NCBI GenBank assembly: GCA_046484585.1
Contig: JAWOIQ010000195.1
Location: forward strand, 1-19,895
From: JAGXFP01 sp046484585
GTDB lineage: Bacteria; Desulfobacterota; Desulfobulbia; Desulfobulbales; JAGXFP01
Length of the DNA: 19,895 bases
Reading direction: 5' to 3'
The notes beneath the pieces are model-generated. The model saw only the letters and a list, made by a program, of their open reading frames with translations, did not search any database and was not told where the DNA came from. This document shows positions 1 through 6,539 of this stretch, piece by piece. Each line of letters opens with the position of its first letter. Position 1 is the first letter of the stretch. A program made the position numbers and the translations under genes.

Positions 1-34
1 ACGGGTGCCATTCCCGGCCCACTTTTATACAGTC

Positions 35-309
35 CCTGAATTCGTGACGGTTAGTGCGTTGATTCGCGATATCTGATTATTTTTTTACGTCAAATACAGG
101 CACTGATCCGTGGCGGCAGGAATGTACCCGCCGCCCTGCGGGGCGTCCGAGAACGGCGCATCTGCGCCCCGCAGGAAGTGCCCCCCTCAAGGGGGGATTG
201 AACAGAACCCTTGGGGTGTCGCGTTGGCAACTCGTTGATATACCATCAGTATTATCAACATCGTTGCCGCCATGCATCTGCACCGTTCTAGTACGCTCAC
301 GGATTCAGG
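35..309 (-). repeat. R1 MITE-like repeat, copy 1 (enlarged)
   Basis: The left end is CCTGAATTCGTGA (35-47) and the right end TCACGGATTCAGG (297-309), which form an imperfect terminal inverted repeat. The interior matches three other copies in the window (11141-11359, 12964-13182, 18369-18586). This copy is about 56 bp longer than the others, because a segment at roughly 163-220 containing a C-run/G-run palindrome (CCCCCCTCAAGGGGGG) interrupts the shared sequence. It has no convincing ORF. It lies in reverse orientation relative to the 11141 and 12964 copies. Confidence 0.85.
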
Positions 310-332
310 TATTTCTCCGGCTTGCTTTGTTT

Positions 333-490
333 GGTAATCGTTCACCGGGGCGGTCGCCAAAGTATCCAGAACCGCCTGACTGTAACCGTTCAGCAGTGGT
401 GCAGATTTGGACAAGCGGACCGGCGCCGCGTACCTCGTGTACGTAAGCCGGGCCGATCGTCCGAAGATGCTGTGCTGCTGAACGGTTACC
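333..490 (+). repeat. R2 structured repeat, copy 1
   Basis: About 158 bp, nearly the same as 7717-7872. A small hairpin (GGCGGT...ACCGCC, about 351-376) is followed by a large imperfect hairpin. The large one has perfect outer arms GTAACCGTTCAGCAG (382-396) and CTGCTGAACGGTTAC (475-489) and an inner GTAC-CTCGT-GTAC tip. It ends 36 bp before the dusB start. It does not code for a recognisable protein. Confidence 0.85.
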
Positions 491-526
491 TTTGTTTTAA
501 CCATTTTCCCTACCCTTAAAGACAAG

Positions 527-1453
527 ATGCAAATCGGCAACGTCATACTGGATTCCCCCTTCATTCTGGCCCCTCTGGCCGGTTTCAGCGATCTGCCCTT
601 CCGCCTTCTCTGCCGGGAGTACGGGGCTGCCCTCTGCTATTCCGAGATGATCAGTTGCCACGGCCTGGTCTACCGGCAGCGGAACACCCTCGATATGCTT
701 AAAACCGTCGCGGCGGAGCGGCCGGTCTCCATCCAGCTCTTCGGCAGCGAACCGGAAGTCATGGGCGAAGCTGCTGCCATCCTCTCCGATTATCCGATCG
801 ACATGATCGACGTCAACATGGGCTGTCCGGTCAGGAAGGTAATCAGGAAAGGGGCCGGGGCGGCGATGATGAAAGAGCCCGACCTGGCCGGGGAGGTGAT
901 CCGCCGGGTCCGCTCCAACACCGATCTGCCGGTCACCGTCAAAATCAGGAGCGGCTGGTCCCATGAACGGATAACCGCCCCCGATTTTGCCAAAATGATC
1001 GAAGAGGCCGGGGCCGCGGCGGTGGCGGTACACGGTCGAACCTGGACCGACGGTTTCAGCGGCAGCGTCGACCGGGGGGTGATCAAGGCGGTCAAAGCGG
1101 CGGTATCGATCCCGGTGATCGGCAACGGCGATATCCTGAGCTATCGGGATGGCCTGGCGATGATGGCGGAAACCGGTTGCGACGCGGTGATGATCGGCCG
1201 AGGGGCGCTGGGCAACCCTTTCGTCTTCAGTCCGGATGGACGGCCGGCCGATGCCGCCGGCATTATTCCGGCCCTGGGGCGCCACCTGGAACTGATCGAA
1301 GAGTATTGCCCGTCCGAACGGGTCCTGGCCCGGACCAAGAACCAGGCCGGCCGTTATTTCAAGGGACTGCCCGGCGGTGCGAAAATCCGCCAGTTGATTT
1401 ACAGCGCCGCAAACTTCCGGGAACTCAAGGATTTGCTTGATTCACACCGGTAA
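527..1453 (+). CDS. dusB: tRNA-dihydrouridine synthase, DusB-type
   Basis: A 308-residue FMN-dependent enzyme that reduces uridine to dihydrouridine in the tRNA D-loop; cytosolic. The N-terminal TIM-barrel motif (APLAGFSDLPFR, about 15-26) opens the protein. The catalytic cysteine is C100 in DVNMGCPV, followed by KIRSGW (139-144), HGRT (169-172), GNGDI (199-203) and the phosphate-binding IGRGALGNP (223-231). The length is typical of bacterial Dus proteins, and the DVNMGCP context with C100 favours DusB. The start has only a weak purine-rich Shine-Dalgarno (AAAGACAAG). Repeat R2 ends 36 bp upstream, so the promoter must lie within or before the repeats, or the gene is read through from outside the window. 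The next gene follows after 134 bp on the same strand. The family is certain; the subgroup is likely. Confidence 0.95.
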   Translation: MQIGNVILDSPFILAPLAGFSDLPFRLLCREYGAALCYSEMISCHGLVYRQRNTLDMLKTVAAERPVSIQLFGSEPEVMGEAAAILSDYPIDMIDVNMGCPVRKVIRKGAGAAMMKEPDLAGEVIRRVRSNTDLPVTVKIRSGWSHERITAPDFAKMIEEAGAAAVAVHGRTWTDGFSGSVDRGVIKAVKAAVSIPVIGNGDILSYRDGLAMMAETGCDAVMIGRGALGNPFVFSPDGRPADAAGIIPALGRHLELIEEYCPSERVLARTKNQAGRYFKGLPGGAKIRQLIYSAANFRELKDLLDSHR

Positions 1454-1587
1454 TTCTTTCCCTCCCGGCTTCATATGATTATAATGTTTTTTTGTGCGGC
1501 GCCGATCCCCGCCGGAGAGGCTACGTAACCATAAACAAAAAAACAAATTAAGCAAAATCCACCGTAAAGCCGTCACAAAGGGTGCCA

Positions 1588-2559
1588 ATGGAAGACAAAA
1601 GAGCCAGGATCATTCAATGGACCGCCCTGCTGGGCTGCATTATCACCGCCGCCCAGATCGCGGTCATCCTCTTCAAGGGCGAAGCCTTCTGCCTTAACCA
1701 GGGCTGCCGAATCGTCGAGAATCTCACCACAATTCCCTCCGTCTACTTTAATCTCGCCGGTCTTCTCTATTTCCTGGTGATTTTCGCGGCTGCCCGCCCC
1801 GCCCACGAAAGACCCCGGCCCGGTTTTGACTGGCTGAGTATCCTGCTGCTGGCCGGACTTGCCGCCGAGGGAGTGCTGATCGGCTATCAGCTCATCGTGG
1901 CCCAGACCTTCTGCTCGTACTGCCTGATCATCCTTGCTCTGGTCATTCTATTGAATATTCTCCAGGGCAAAAAGCAGCTGTTGACCGGCTTGGCGATCTT
2001 TCTTTCAATCCTGGCCGTTGCCGGATCCTTGAATTTCGGGGCTTCACGAATTATGATCCAGTCGCAAAATCTTCGAGAAGGCACTTTTGCGGTAAAAAGC
2101 GGTGATTATCCGACCGCCGAACTGCATCTCTTTTTCTCGTCGGACTGCCCGCACTGCCAGAATGTGCTGGATGCCATGGCAGGCGGCAATAACTGCGAGA
2201 TAAACTTCAATCCGATTGACCGGCTCGAATCCCTCGACCTTGCGGAACTCACTTACTTCCCCGAATACAACCCCGCCATTAACCGGCTGCTGCTCTCGCT
2301 TCTCGACATCAAGACCATTCCGGTCCTGATGACCGTGAACGAACCAGGCCCCGCTCTGATTAAAGGTGAAGGGGCAATAATCGACTACATAAACGAAGTC
2401 TGTTTCGCTGCCGAAACCGATCCCTATACGGGCACCTCCGGCTACGGCGAACCAGATATCGGTTTCAGTTCAGACCCCGCTCCGGAGGGCGAATGCGAAA
2501 TAGAAGTGGAATGCCCGGACGACCTGCCGGATTTACCGGCGCCGCCCGGTGAATATTGA
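1588..2559 (+). CDS. VKOR-family membrane protein fused to a thioredoxin-like domain
   Basis: A 323-residue protein starting at ATG 1588. A GTG two codons upstream overlaps the AAAGGG Shine-Dalgarno, so ATG is preferred. Residues about 8-150 form a vitamin K epoxide reductase-like membrane domain with several hydrophobic helices, a loop cysteine pair (C35, C40) and the quinone-proximal CSYC (C109-C112). Residues about 165-280 form a thioredoxin-like domain with active-site CPHC (187-190) and the cis-proline motif TIP (243-245). In known VKOR/Trx fusions the Trx-like domain oxidises secreted proteins and passes electrons through VKOR to quinone, replacing DsbB/DsbA. The likely role here is therefore periplasmic disulfide formation. 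The last 25 or so residues are acidic, proline-rich and carry two extra cysteines (CEIEVEC). The stop codon is the first triplet of repeat R3. Confidence 0.9.
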   Translation: MEDKRARIIQWTALLGCIITAAQIAVILFKGEAFCLNQGCRIVENLTTIPSVYFNLAGLLYFLVIFAAARPAHERPRPGFDWLSILLLAGLAAEGVLIGYQLIVAQTFCSYCLIILALVILLNILQGKKQLLTGLAIFLSILAVAGSLNFGASRIMIQSQNLREGTFAVKSGDYPTAELHLFFSSDCPHCQNVLDAMAGGNNCEINFNPIDRLESLDLAELTYFPEYNPAINRLLLSLLDIKTIPVLMTVNEPGPALIKGEGAIIDYINEVCFAAETDPYTGTSGYGEPDIGFSSDPAPEGECEIEVECPDDLPDLPAPPGEY

Positions 2560-2713
2560 TGGCGTCGCAAAAAGTCGCCAGCTCCCGCGTTGCTGCAAAT
2601 TGTCTCGTCATTGCAGCGTACTGAAGTACGCTTCATTCCTCAAAATTTGCGCGCCTTGGATCTGACGATTTTAGCTTAGCCATCCCGTTTTTTGACTTTT
2701 TGCGAACTCGTCA
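2557..2713 (+). repeat. R3 palindromic repeat, copy 1
   Basis: About 157 bp, nearly identical to 15541-15699. It starts TGATGGCGTCGCAAAAAG and ends GACTTTTTGCGAACTCGTCA, so the ends are imperfect inverted repeats. A central perfect hairpin, GCGTACT-GA-AGTACGC, and inner arms (GCAAATTGTC... / ...CAAAATTTGC) make the whole unit a long imperfect palindrome. Its first three bases are the TGA stop of the VKOR gene. It separates that gene from the small Cys-rich gene, so it would be co-transcribed. Confidence 0.85.
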
Positions 2714-2738
2714 ATTTTAAAGAACAAGGTAATCCGTC

Positions 2739-2933
2739 ATGCTCGAAACCATCATCCTCTGGCTGATCATCGTCGCCGCCGCCATCTATAGCGGCAGGAA
2801 CATCTATCGAACCCTTTCCGGCAGGACCAAGGGCTGCGGCTGCGGCTGCGATTGCGGCGAGGAGCGGACCTCGCCTCCCCTCCAACAGGAACTGCCCAGC
2901 CTGAAGGACAAAAAAGATAAGCCCGGCAAGTGA
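2739..2933 (+). CDS. small FeoB-associated-type Cys-rich membrane protein
   Basis: A 64-residue protein. It has one N-terminal transmembrane helix (about residues 4-19, LETIILWLIIVAAAIYSG), a basic stretch, a CGCGCDCG cluster (about residues 33-40) and a charged lysine-rich tail. Size, topology and cysteine cluster match the small FeoB-associated Cys-rich membrane proteins often encoded near feoB ferrous-iron transporters. No feoA or feoB lies in this window, so a link to iron transport is family inference only. An AAGG Shine-Dalgarno (about 2726-2729) precedes the ATG. It sits 180 bp after the VKOR stop on the same strand with repeat R3 between them. A metal- or redox-related partner role to the VKOR fusion is possible but unproven. 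Confidence 0.75.
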   Translation: MLETIILWLIIVAAAIYSGRNIYRTLSGRTKGCGCGCDCGEERTSPPLQQELPSLKDKKDKPGK

Positions 2934-3357
2934 CTGCCTCCTGTTCACCCCCCCCGAATCCATTCACCAGCCGACACCTCCCAGAACTCTGGACCCGCAA
3001 ATGGTTAATCCGGCTTACCGCTCCGCAACCGCCCCGCCCCAACAATTTCCCAACTCCCGCCTTGACTAATGGGTGGACAAGATTGCATCCTTAAATAAAT
3101 TCGCAAAAGTTATCGGGCAGGCAAAACGAGCCTGTGCGACACTGGGAAAAGCACATTTCCGGACAGTAACCAACGATCTAGTGTCTTTCCTGGAATGAGG
3201 ATTTTTGTCCGAGAACGAGAAGCAAGGATGTCGGAAAAGCACCCTAAAGGGTATAAACTTCGCGTACTTGGGTACATGAGCACTTTCCGACACTGCAGCG
3301 ACGAAATTATCGGGCAAAAAAGACCATTTATGAACAGGCACTATCTAAGGAGTTCCC
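2934..3357. other. structured non-coding gap before mscS
   Basis: No believable ORF in 424 bp. It contains a direct repeat TTATCGGGCA (3110-3119 and 3307-3316, 197 bp apart). An inverted repeat TGTCGGAAAAGC (3229-3240) / GCACTTTCCGACA (3280-3292) encloses two small hairpins, and a weaker hairpin GGAAA-AGCACA-TTTCC lies near 3149-3165. The first 130 bp are C-rich and unremarkable. The mscS Shine-Dalgarno AAGGAG is at the right end. Confidence 0.6.
3229..3292 (-). repeat. possible diverged R4 element inside an outer stem (tentative copy 5)
   Basis: Read on the minus strand, the outer arms TGTCGGAAAGTGC and GCTTTTCCGACA enclose hairpin GTAC-CCAA-GTAC, a linker GCGAAGTTTAT and hairpin ACCC-TTTA-GGGT. 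The linker and second hairpin resemble R4 (CGAAACTTAT then GCCC...GGGT). The sequence match is short, so membership of the R4 family is tentative. Confidence 0.4.
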
Positions 3358-4281
3358 ATGGACACCATCCTGAAATTTTTCCCGGAGTTTACCTGGGATG
3401 TGCTGATCAAGACAGGTCTGCGCGTCACTCTGGTTCTTGTCTTTGCCTGGATTGCGGTAAAGCTGGTAAACAAATTCCTCGAACACCTCAAGAAAGGTTT
3501 GATCAAAAAAAGCGAGCAGGAGGGCGAACCCCCCTCGGAATCGCAAAAGAGAGTCGAGACCCTGATCCGTCTGATAAAACAGGGCGCCCTCCTGGCCCTG
3601 TGGCTGACCGCCGGGCTGGTCATTCTGAAGGAATTAGGGATTGAAATCGGCCCGATTCTGGCCAGCGCCGGGATCCTGGGTCTGGCCATCGGCTTCGGCG
3701 GCCAGAACCTGGTCCGCGATGTCATTTCCGGTTTTTTCATCATCCTGGAGAACCAGATCCGGGTCGGCGACGTGGCCATCATCAACGGCACCGGCGGCCT
3801 GGTCGAGGAAATCAACTTCCGGACCACGGTGCTCCGCGACCTGGGCGGGGTGGTCCACGTCTTCCCGAACGGCACGATCAATACCCTGAGCAACATGACC
3901 AACGAATGGTCGGCCTACGTCTTCGATCTCGGCGTAGCCTACAAGGAAAACACCGACCGGGTCGTCGAGGTTATCCGCGAGGTTGGCCGTCAGATGCGGG
4001 AGGATGAAAAATACGGAGAAAAACTGCTGGAGGATCTCGAAATCTTCGGGGTGGATAAGTTCGGCGACTCGGCGGTGGTCATCAAGGGCAGGCTCAAAAC
4101 CAAACCGATCAGACAGTGGGAAGTTGGCCGCGAATTCCTCCGGAGAATCAAGCTCGCCTTCGACGAACACGACATCGAAATCCCCTTCCCGCACCGGTCG
4201 ATCTACTTCGGCGAGGCCAGCGCCCCCATCGATCTGCGGGTCCTGGAAAAAGAACGGGAACAGGAGCCGGCCGACGATTAA
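3358..4281 (+). CDS. MscS-family small-conductance mechanosensitive channel
   Basis: A 307-residue inner-membrane channel that opens under membrane tension to release osmolytes on hypo-osmotic shock. Helices lie at about 20-38 and 68-90, and the pore-lining helix at about 99-130 has the Gly/Ala-packed pattern GILGLAIGFGGQNLVRD typical of MscS TM3. It is followed by the beta domain (RVGDVAIINGTGGLVEEI, FPNG at 169-172) and the alpha/beta cytosolic domain to about residue 285 (IPFPHRSIYF). Length and three-helix layout match the compact MscS/YggB type. AAGGAG with 7-nt spacing gives a strong start at 3358. It converges on the DUF481 gene, with 58 bp between the stops. Which MscS paralogue it is cannot be said. 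Confidence 0.93.
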   Translation: MDTILKFFPEFTWDVLIKTGLRVTLVLVFAWIAVKLVNKFLEHLKKGLIKKSEQEGEPPSESQKRVETLIRLIKQGALLALWLTAGLVILKELGIEIGPILASAGILGLAIGFGGQNLVRDVISGFFIILENQIRVGDVAIINGTGGLVEEINFRTTVLRDLGGVVHVFPNGTINTLSNMTNEWSAYVFDLGVAYKENTDRVVEVIREVGRQMREDEKYGEKLLEDLEIFGVDKFGDSAVVIKGRLKTKPIRQWEVGREFLRRIKLAFDEHDIEIPFPHRSIYFGEASAPIDLRVLEKEREQEPADD

Positions 4282-4339
4282 CCTCCCCGTAACCGATCAC
4301 GGGATAGCCACCCGGGATTGGCCAATCTCCCACCCAAGA

Positions 4340-5371
4340 TCACCAGTTATACTCGATCCCGAACCGGTATAGGGTATCGCTCCGCTGCGTTCCCGCCGCA
4401 GGAGTGTTATCCCATTCGAAATCGACCTGGGCCGTGGCATTTAAATTCTTGTAAAGCGGCAGACTTACCCCGGTTTTGGCCTGGAGATAAAGATCCTCGC
4501 TGGCTTCCAGGCCTATCAGCAGTTCATGTTTATGGAAAAACCGGGCTCCAGTGTCGAACAGCTGCTGACCGTAATCGGCCGCCCAGCGCGCGGACGGGTA
4601 GTGGTCGTCCGGAGCAAGCTCGTAGTCGACATCGCTGTAACCCAGACCGGCCTCAAGGGAGAGGCTCCTTCTTTCCGAATCCCAGACCTGGTGACCGAGG
4701 CCGAAGCCCACGAAGGTCCGTAGATTAAGATCCTTGAATCGGTCCTTGGCCGCATTCGCGTTGGCGTAGAGATACCACTTGTCGCTGATGAAATAGTCGT
4801 ATTTAAGATACCCTTCCATGTTCTCCTCGGTCGTGCTGCCCTGGTCCGAGGCGGCATCATAAGAGGCCCCCACCGTCAGCCGGTTTTTTTCAGCCCGACC
4901 GACAATTTCGCTTGCGAAGTGATAGGTCCTGGTATCGCTGTTGCCGTCCGCGATGTAGGCCGCCGCGCTTAACCGGCCCCGCAGGTAAGTATTTTCATCC
5001 GTACCCGGCTGCCTGATCCCCTTTATGGCATCGAGATCGTGGAAGGTAACCTCGCCGGTCTCACTCGATCTGATCCCTACCTTCCCATCATCGGTCGACT
5101 GGGCGACGCCCTCGACATCGCTGCCGTCAGCCAGCGTGAAGATTAGCGGCCCGGAAGATGCGATTCCGCTCACCTCCGCCAAGGCGACTTCGATTGTGCC
5201 GCCGTAAGTGGTTTCTACGACCACGGTCCTGTCAGACAATTTGATGATGGTCCCGGTCAAGCGATCCCCGTTTTTCAGGGTAAGTTCGCCGCCAAACGCC
5301 GCACCGGTGGAGAACAGGAAAAGCAGCATGCCGGACAGAAACGAGACTGACAATAGCAAAAATTTCATCAT
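4340..5371 (-). CDS. DUF481 (YdiY-like) outer-membrane beta-barrel protein
   Basis: About 343 residues from the ATG at 5371 (a second ATG at 5368 is equally possible; GGGGG precedes both). Upstream in-frame codons run into an inverted repeat and are unlikely to be translated. There is an N-terminal Sec signal (MMK plus a hydrophobic stretch, with cleavage near AAFG-GE at about 28). Two short SH3-like beta segments follow (GELTLKNGDRLTGTI and a related LADGSDVEGVA repeat, about 28-115). About 220 residues of alternating beta-strand sequence come next, rich in Tyr, Asp and Trp and ending in an aromatic residue (IEYNW), typical of outer-membrane barrels. The family is DUF481, 'salt-induced outer membrane protein' in some species; its function is poorly known. 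It is convergent with mscS, which fits an osmotic or envelope theme but proves nothing. Confidence 0.85.
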   Translation of the reverse strand: MMKFLLLSVSFLSGMLLFLFSTGAAFGGELTLKNGDRLTGTIIKLSDRTVVVETTYGGTIEVALAEVSGIASSGPLIFTLADGSDVEGVAQSTDDGKVGIRSSETGEVTFHDLDAIKGIRQPGTDENTYLRGRLSAAAYIADGNSDTRTYHFASEIVGRAEKNRLTVGASYDAASDQGSTTEENMEGYLKYDYFISDKWYLYANANAAKDRFKDLNLRTFVGFGLGHQVWDSERRSLSLEAGLGYSDVDYELAPDDHYPSARWAADYGQQLFDTGARFFHKHELLIGLEASEDLYLQAKTGVSLPLYKNLNATAQVDFEWDNTPAAGTQRSDTLYRFGIEYNW

Positions 5372-5460
5372 ACCCCCAGGTAACTCAACTTTCTGACTTG
5401 TCTTATGGTATTGGTTTGCTGTCATATAATGATTCGGAGTCATAGTGGCATTCCATGGTG

Positions 5461-5545
5461 AGAAGCCAGAAGCCAGGAGCCAGGAGCCGGAATGACTGAT
5501 TTTAAAGCTTTTCTCCTGGATTCTGACTCCTGGCTTCTGGCTTCT
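5461..5545. repeat. single-copy inverted repeat with perfect 19-bp arms
   Basis: AGAAGCCAGAAGCCAGGAG (5461-5479) is the exact reverse complement of 5527-5545. The arms are built from reiterated CCAGAAG/CCAGGAG units, and the spacer is 47 bp. It sits between the divergently placed DUF481 start (5371) and the NiSOD stop (5651), so it is upstream of DUF481 and downstream of NiSOD. It could fold into a strong hairpin ending the NiSOD transcript, but it lacks a U-run. Confidence 0.8.
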
Positions 5546-5650
5546 TGTGGAACACAGGCACGAAAAAAATCGCCAAAACCCCTTTATTATCGGGAGATCA
5601 ACCAAACTCAGAAAGTTGAGCAGGTAATTAAAAACAGCAATCCTTTTGCT

Positions 5651-6124
5651 CTACCGGTGAAAGGCCTCGAATTCACGGCAGGCCTCCCGAAGTTTTTTGA
5701 GGTTTTCGAGATCGACCGTCTGTTTACATTTCATCGCATAAACCAGGATCTTCTGGAGACTGCTCACTTTTTTCGCATACTCCTTATCGTCGAAATTGAG
5801 ACGCTGGGTCAGGAAATACTGGCTGACAATGTGCTGAATCTCATTGGCATGATGTTCCTTGTTGTCGATCCAGCGAACCAGCTGGTTGTAATTCAGCTCT
5901 TTTTCTTTCTGTAATTCCAGGATCTGGTTCATGGATTTTTCAATGGTCGTGACATGTTCGGAAATCATATCAAGCCGCATCTCGTCATCGTAGATTCCGC
6001 AGGGAATCTCGCAGTGGGCTCTAACCGAGGCAGCAGCAAGAATCAGGGAAAAAACAGCCAACCCTATCCAACAATACTTTGCTCGCCAATCATTCCTTTG
6101 ATTTAAATCAGCTATTTCGGTCAC
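5651..6124 (-). CDS. sodN: nickel superoxide dismutase with apparent Sec signal peptide
   Basis: 157 residues from GTG 6124, chosen because AGGAGGT sits 7 nt upstream; upstream in-frame codons lack a site. Residues about 18-36 form a hydrophobic signal ending SVRA. The next residues are HCEIPCGIY (37-45), the nickel hook of NiSOD: His1, Cys2, Pro5, Cys6 and Tyr9 of the mature enzyme, with Glu in place of the more common Asp3. Cleavage after Ala36 would expose the required N-terminal His and leave 121 residues, close to the family's about 117. The rest is helical, as in the NiSOD four-helix bundle. Classical NiSODs have a short propeptide removed by a dedicated protease (SodX/CbiX-type), and none is visible nearby. 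Here signal peptidase may do the job, placing the enzyme in the periplasm. The reaction is 2 superoxide + 2 H+ to H2O2 + O2. Confidence 0.88.
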   Translation of the reverse strand: MTEIADLNQRNDWRAKYCWIGLAVFSLILAAASVRAHCEIPCGIYDDEMRLDMISEHVTTIEKSMNQILELQKEKELNYNQLVRWIDNKEHHANEIQHIVSQYFLTQRLNFDDKEYAKKVSSLQKILVYAMKCKQTVDLENLKKLREACREFEAFHR

Positions 6125-6227
6125 AGTGATTACCTCCTTTTTTGTTTGCAAAACAAGGTGCACTTCATCCGGCCGTAATTGAGCTTCGAAAAAAAATAAC
6201 CGGATTCAGGGCGAAAGTATTTTTTAT

Positions 6228-6256
6228 ATTGTCCATAAAAGTTGGTTTAATGTCAA
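6228..6256 (-). promoter_or_regulatory. candidate sigma70 promoter of the NiSOD gene
   Basis: On the minus strand TTGACA (6251-6256) is followed after 17 nt by GACAAT (6228-6233, four of six consensus bases). The start point would fall near 6221, leaving about a 97-nt leader that ends in the AGGAGGT site. Confidence 0.4.
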
Positions 6257-6439
6257 AGAAGCTTCTTGCAGAATGGAAATTACCGGGGTCCTGAAAATCA
6301 GACGTGACTAGTCAGATAACCGAATCCATGGTTCGCCCGTGAATTGCTTATATCAGGAGTGGTGTATTTTTGTGACTGAGGAAATACATATGTTATGCCT
6401 AATGAGTAAAATGCGCTACGAAGGATCGGTCTTAGGGGG

Positions 6440-6483
6440 AAGTCATTGTGTAGAAGCAAAGCGACGAAACAATGACTTTTTTA
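6440..6483 (+). terminator. hairpin plus U-run in the leader of the cytochrome gene
   Basis: The perfect 10-bp arms AAGTCATTGT (6440-6449) and ACAATGACTT (6469-6478) run into seven T residues (6477-6483). The loop is 19 nt. It lies 56 bp before the start of the downstream gene on the same strand. It could be an attenuator, the end of a small RNA starting near 6300, or a chance palindrome. Confidence 0.5.
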
Positions 6484-6539
6484 TGACTTCTTGCGTACGT
6501 ATCAAATATGCGGGATCACTTTAGAATTAAGGGATCATT

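Noticed and set aside
333..490. R2 as an integron attC site
   Set aside because: It has long imperfect symmetry, but lacks the GTTRRRY/RYYYAAC core pair, and there is no cassette array or integrase.
187..564. 125-codon minus-strand frame
   Set aside because: It runs through the R1 and R2 repeats and into dusB on the opposite strand; its residues are just translated repeat.
497..1285. 262-codon minus-strand frame opposite dusB
   Set aside because: GC-rich antisense shadow with skewed Arg/Asp/His composition; dusB motifs are intact on the plus strand.
3195..3644. 149-codon plus-strand ORF overlapping mscS
   Set aside because: Overlaps the N-terminal half of MscS in another frame; mscS has strong AAGGAG and family motifs.
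4282..4339. Terminator in the mscS/DUF481 convergent gap
   Set aside because: Small symmetries (GATTGGCCAATC, CCCGT...ACGGG) but no U-run on either strand and short stems.
6360..6490. c-di-GMP (GEMM) riboswitch before the cytochrome gene
   Set aside because: A GCAAAGCGACGAAAC stretch caught the eye, but the conserved GEMM core and tetraloop-receptor pairing are absent.
6339..6524. 61-codon plus-strand ORF before the cytochrome gene
   Set aside because: No Shine-Dalgarno of note, no recognisable pattern, and it spans the terminator-like hairpin.
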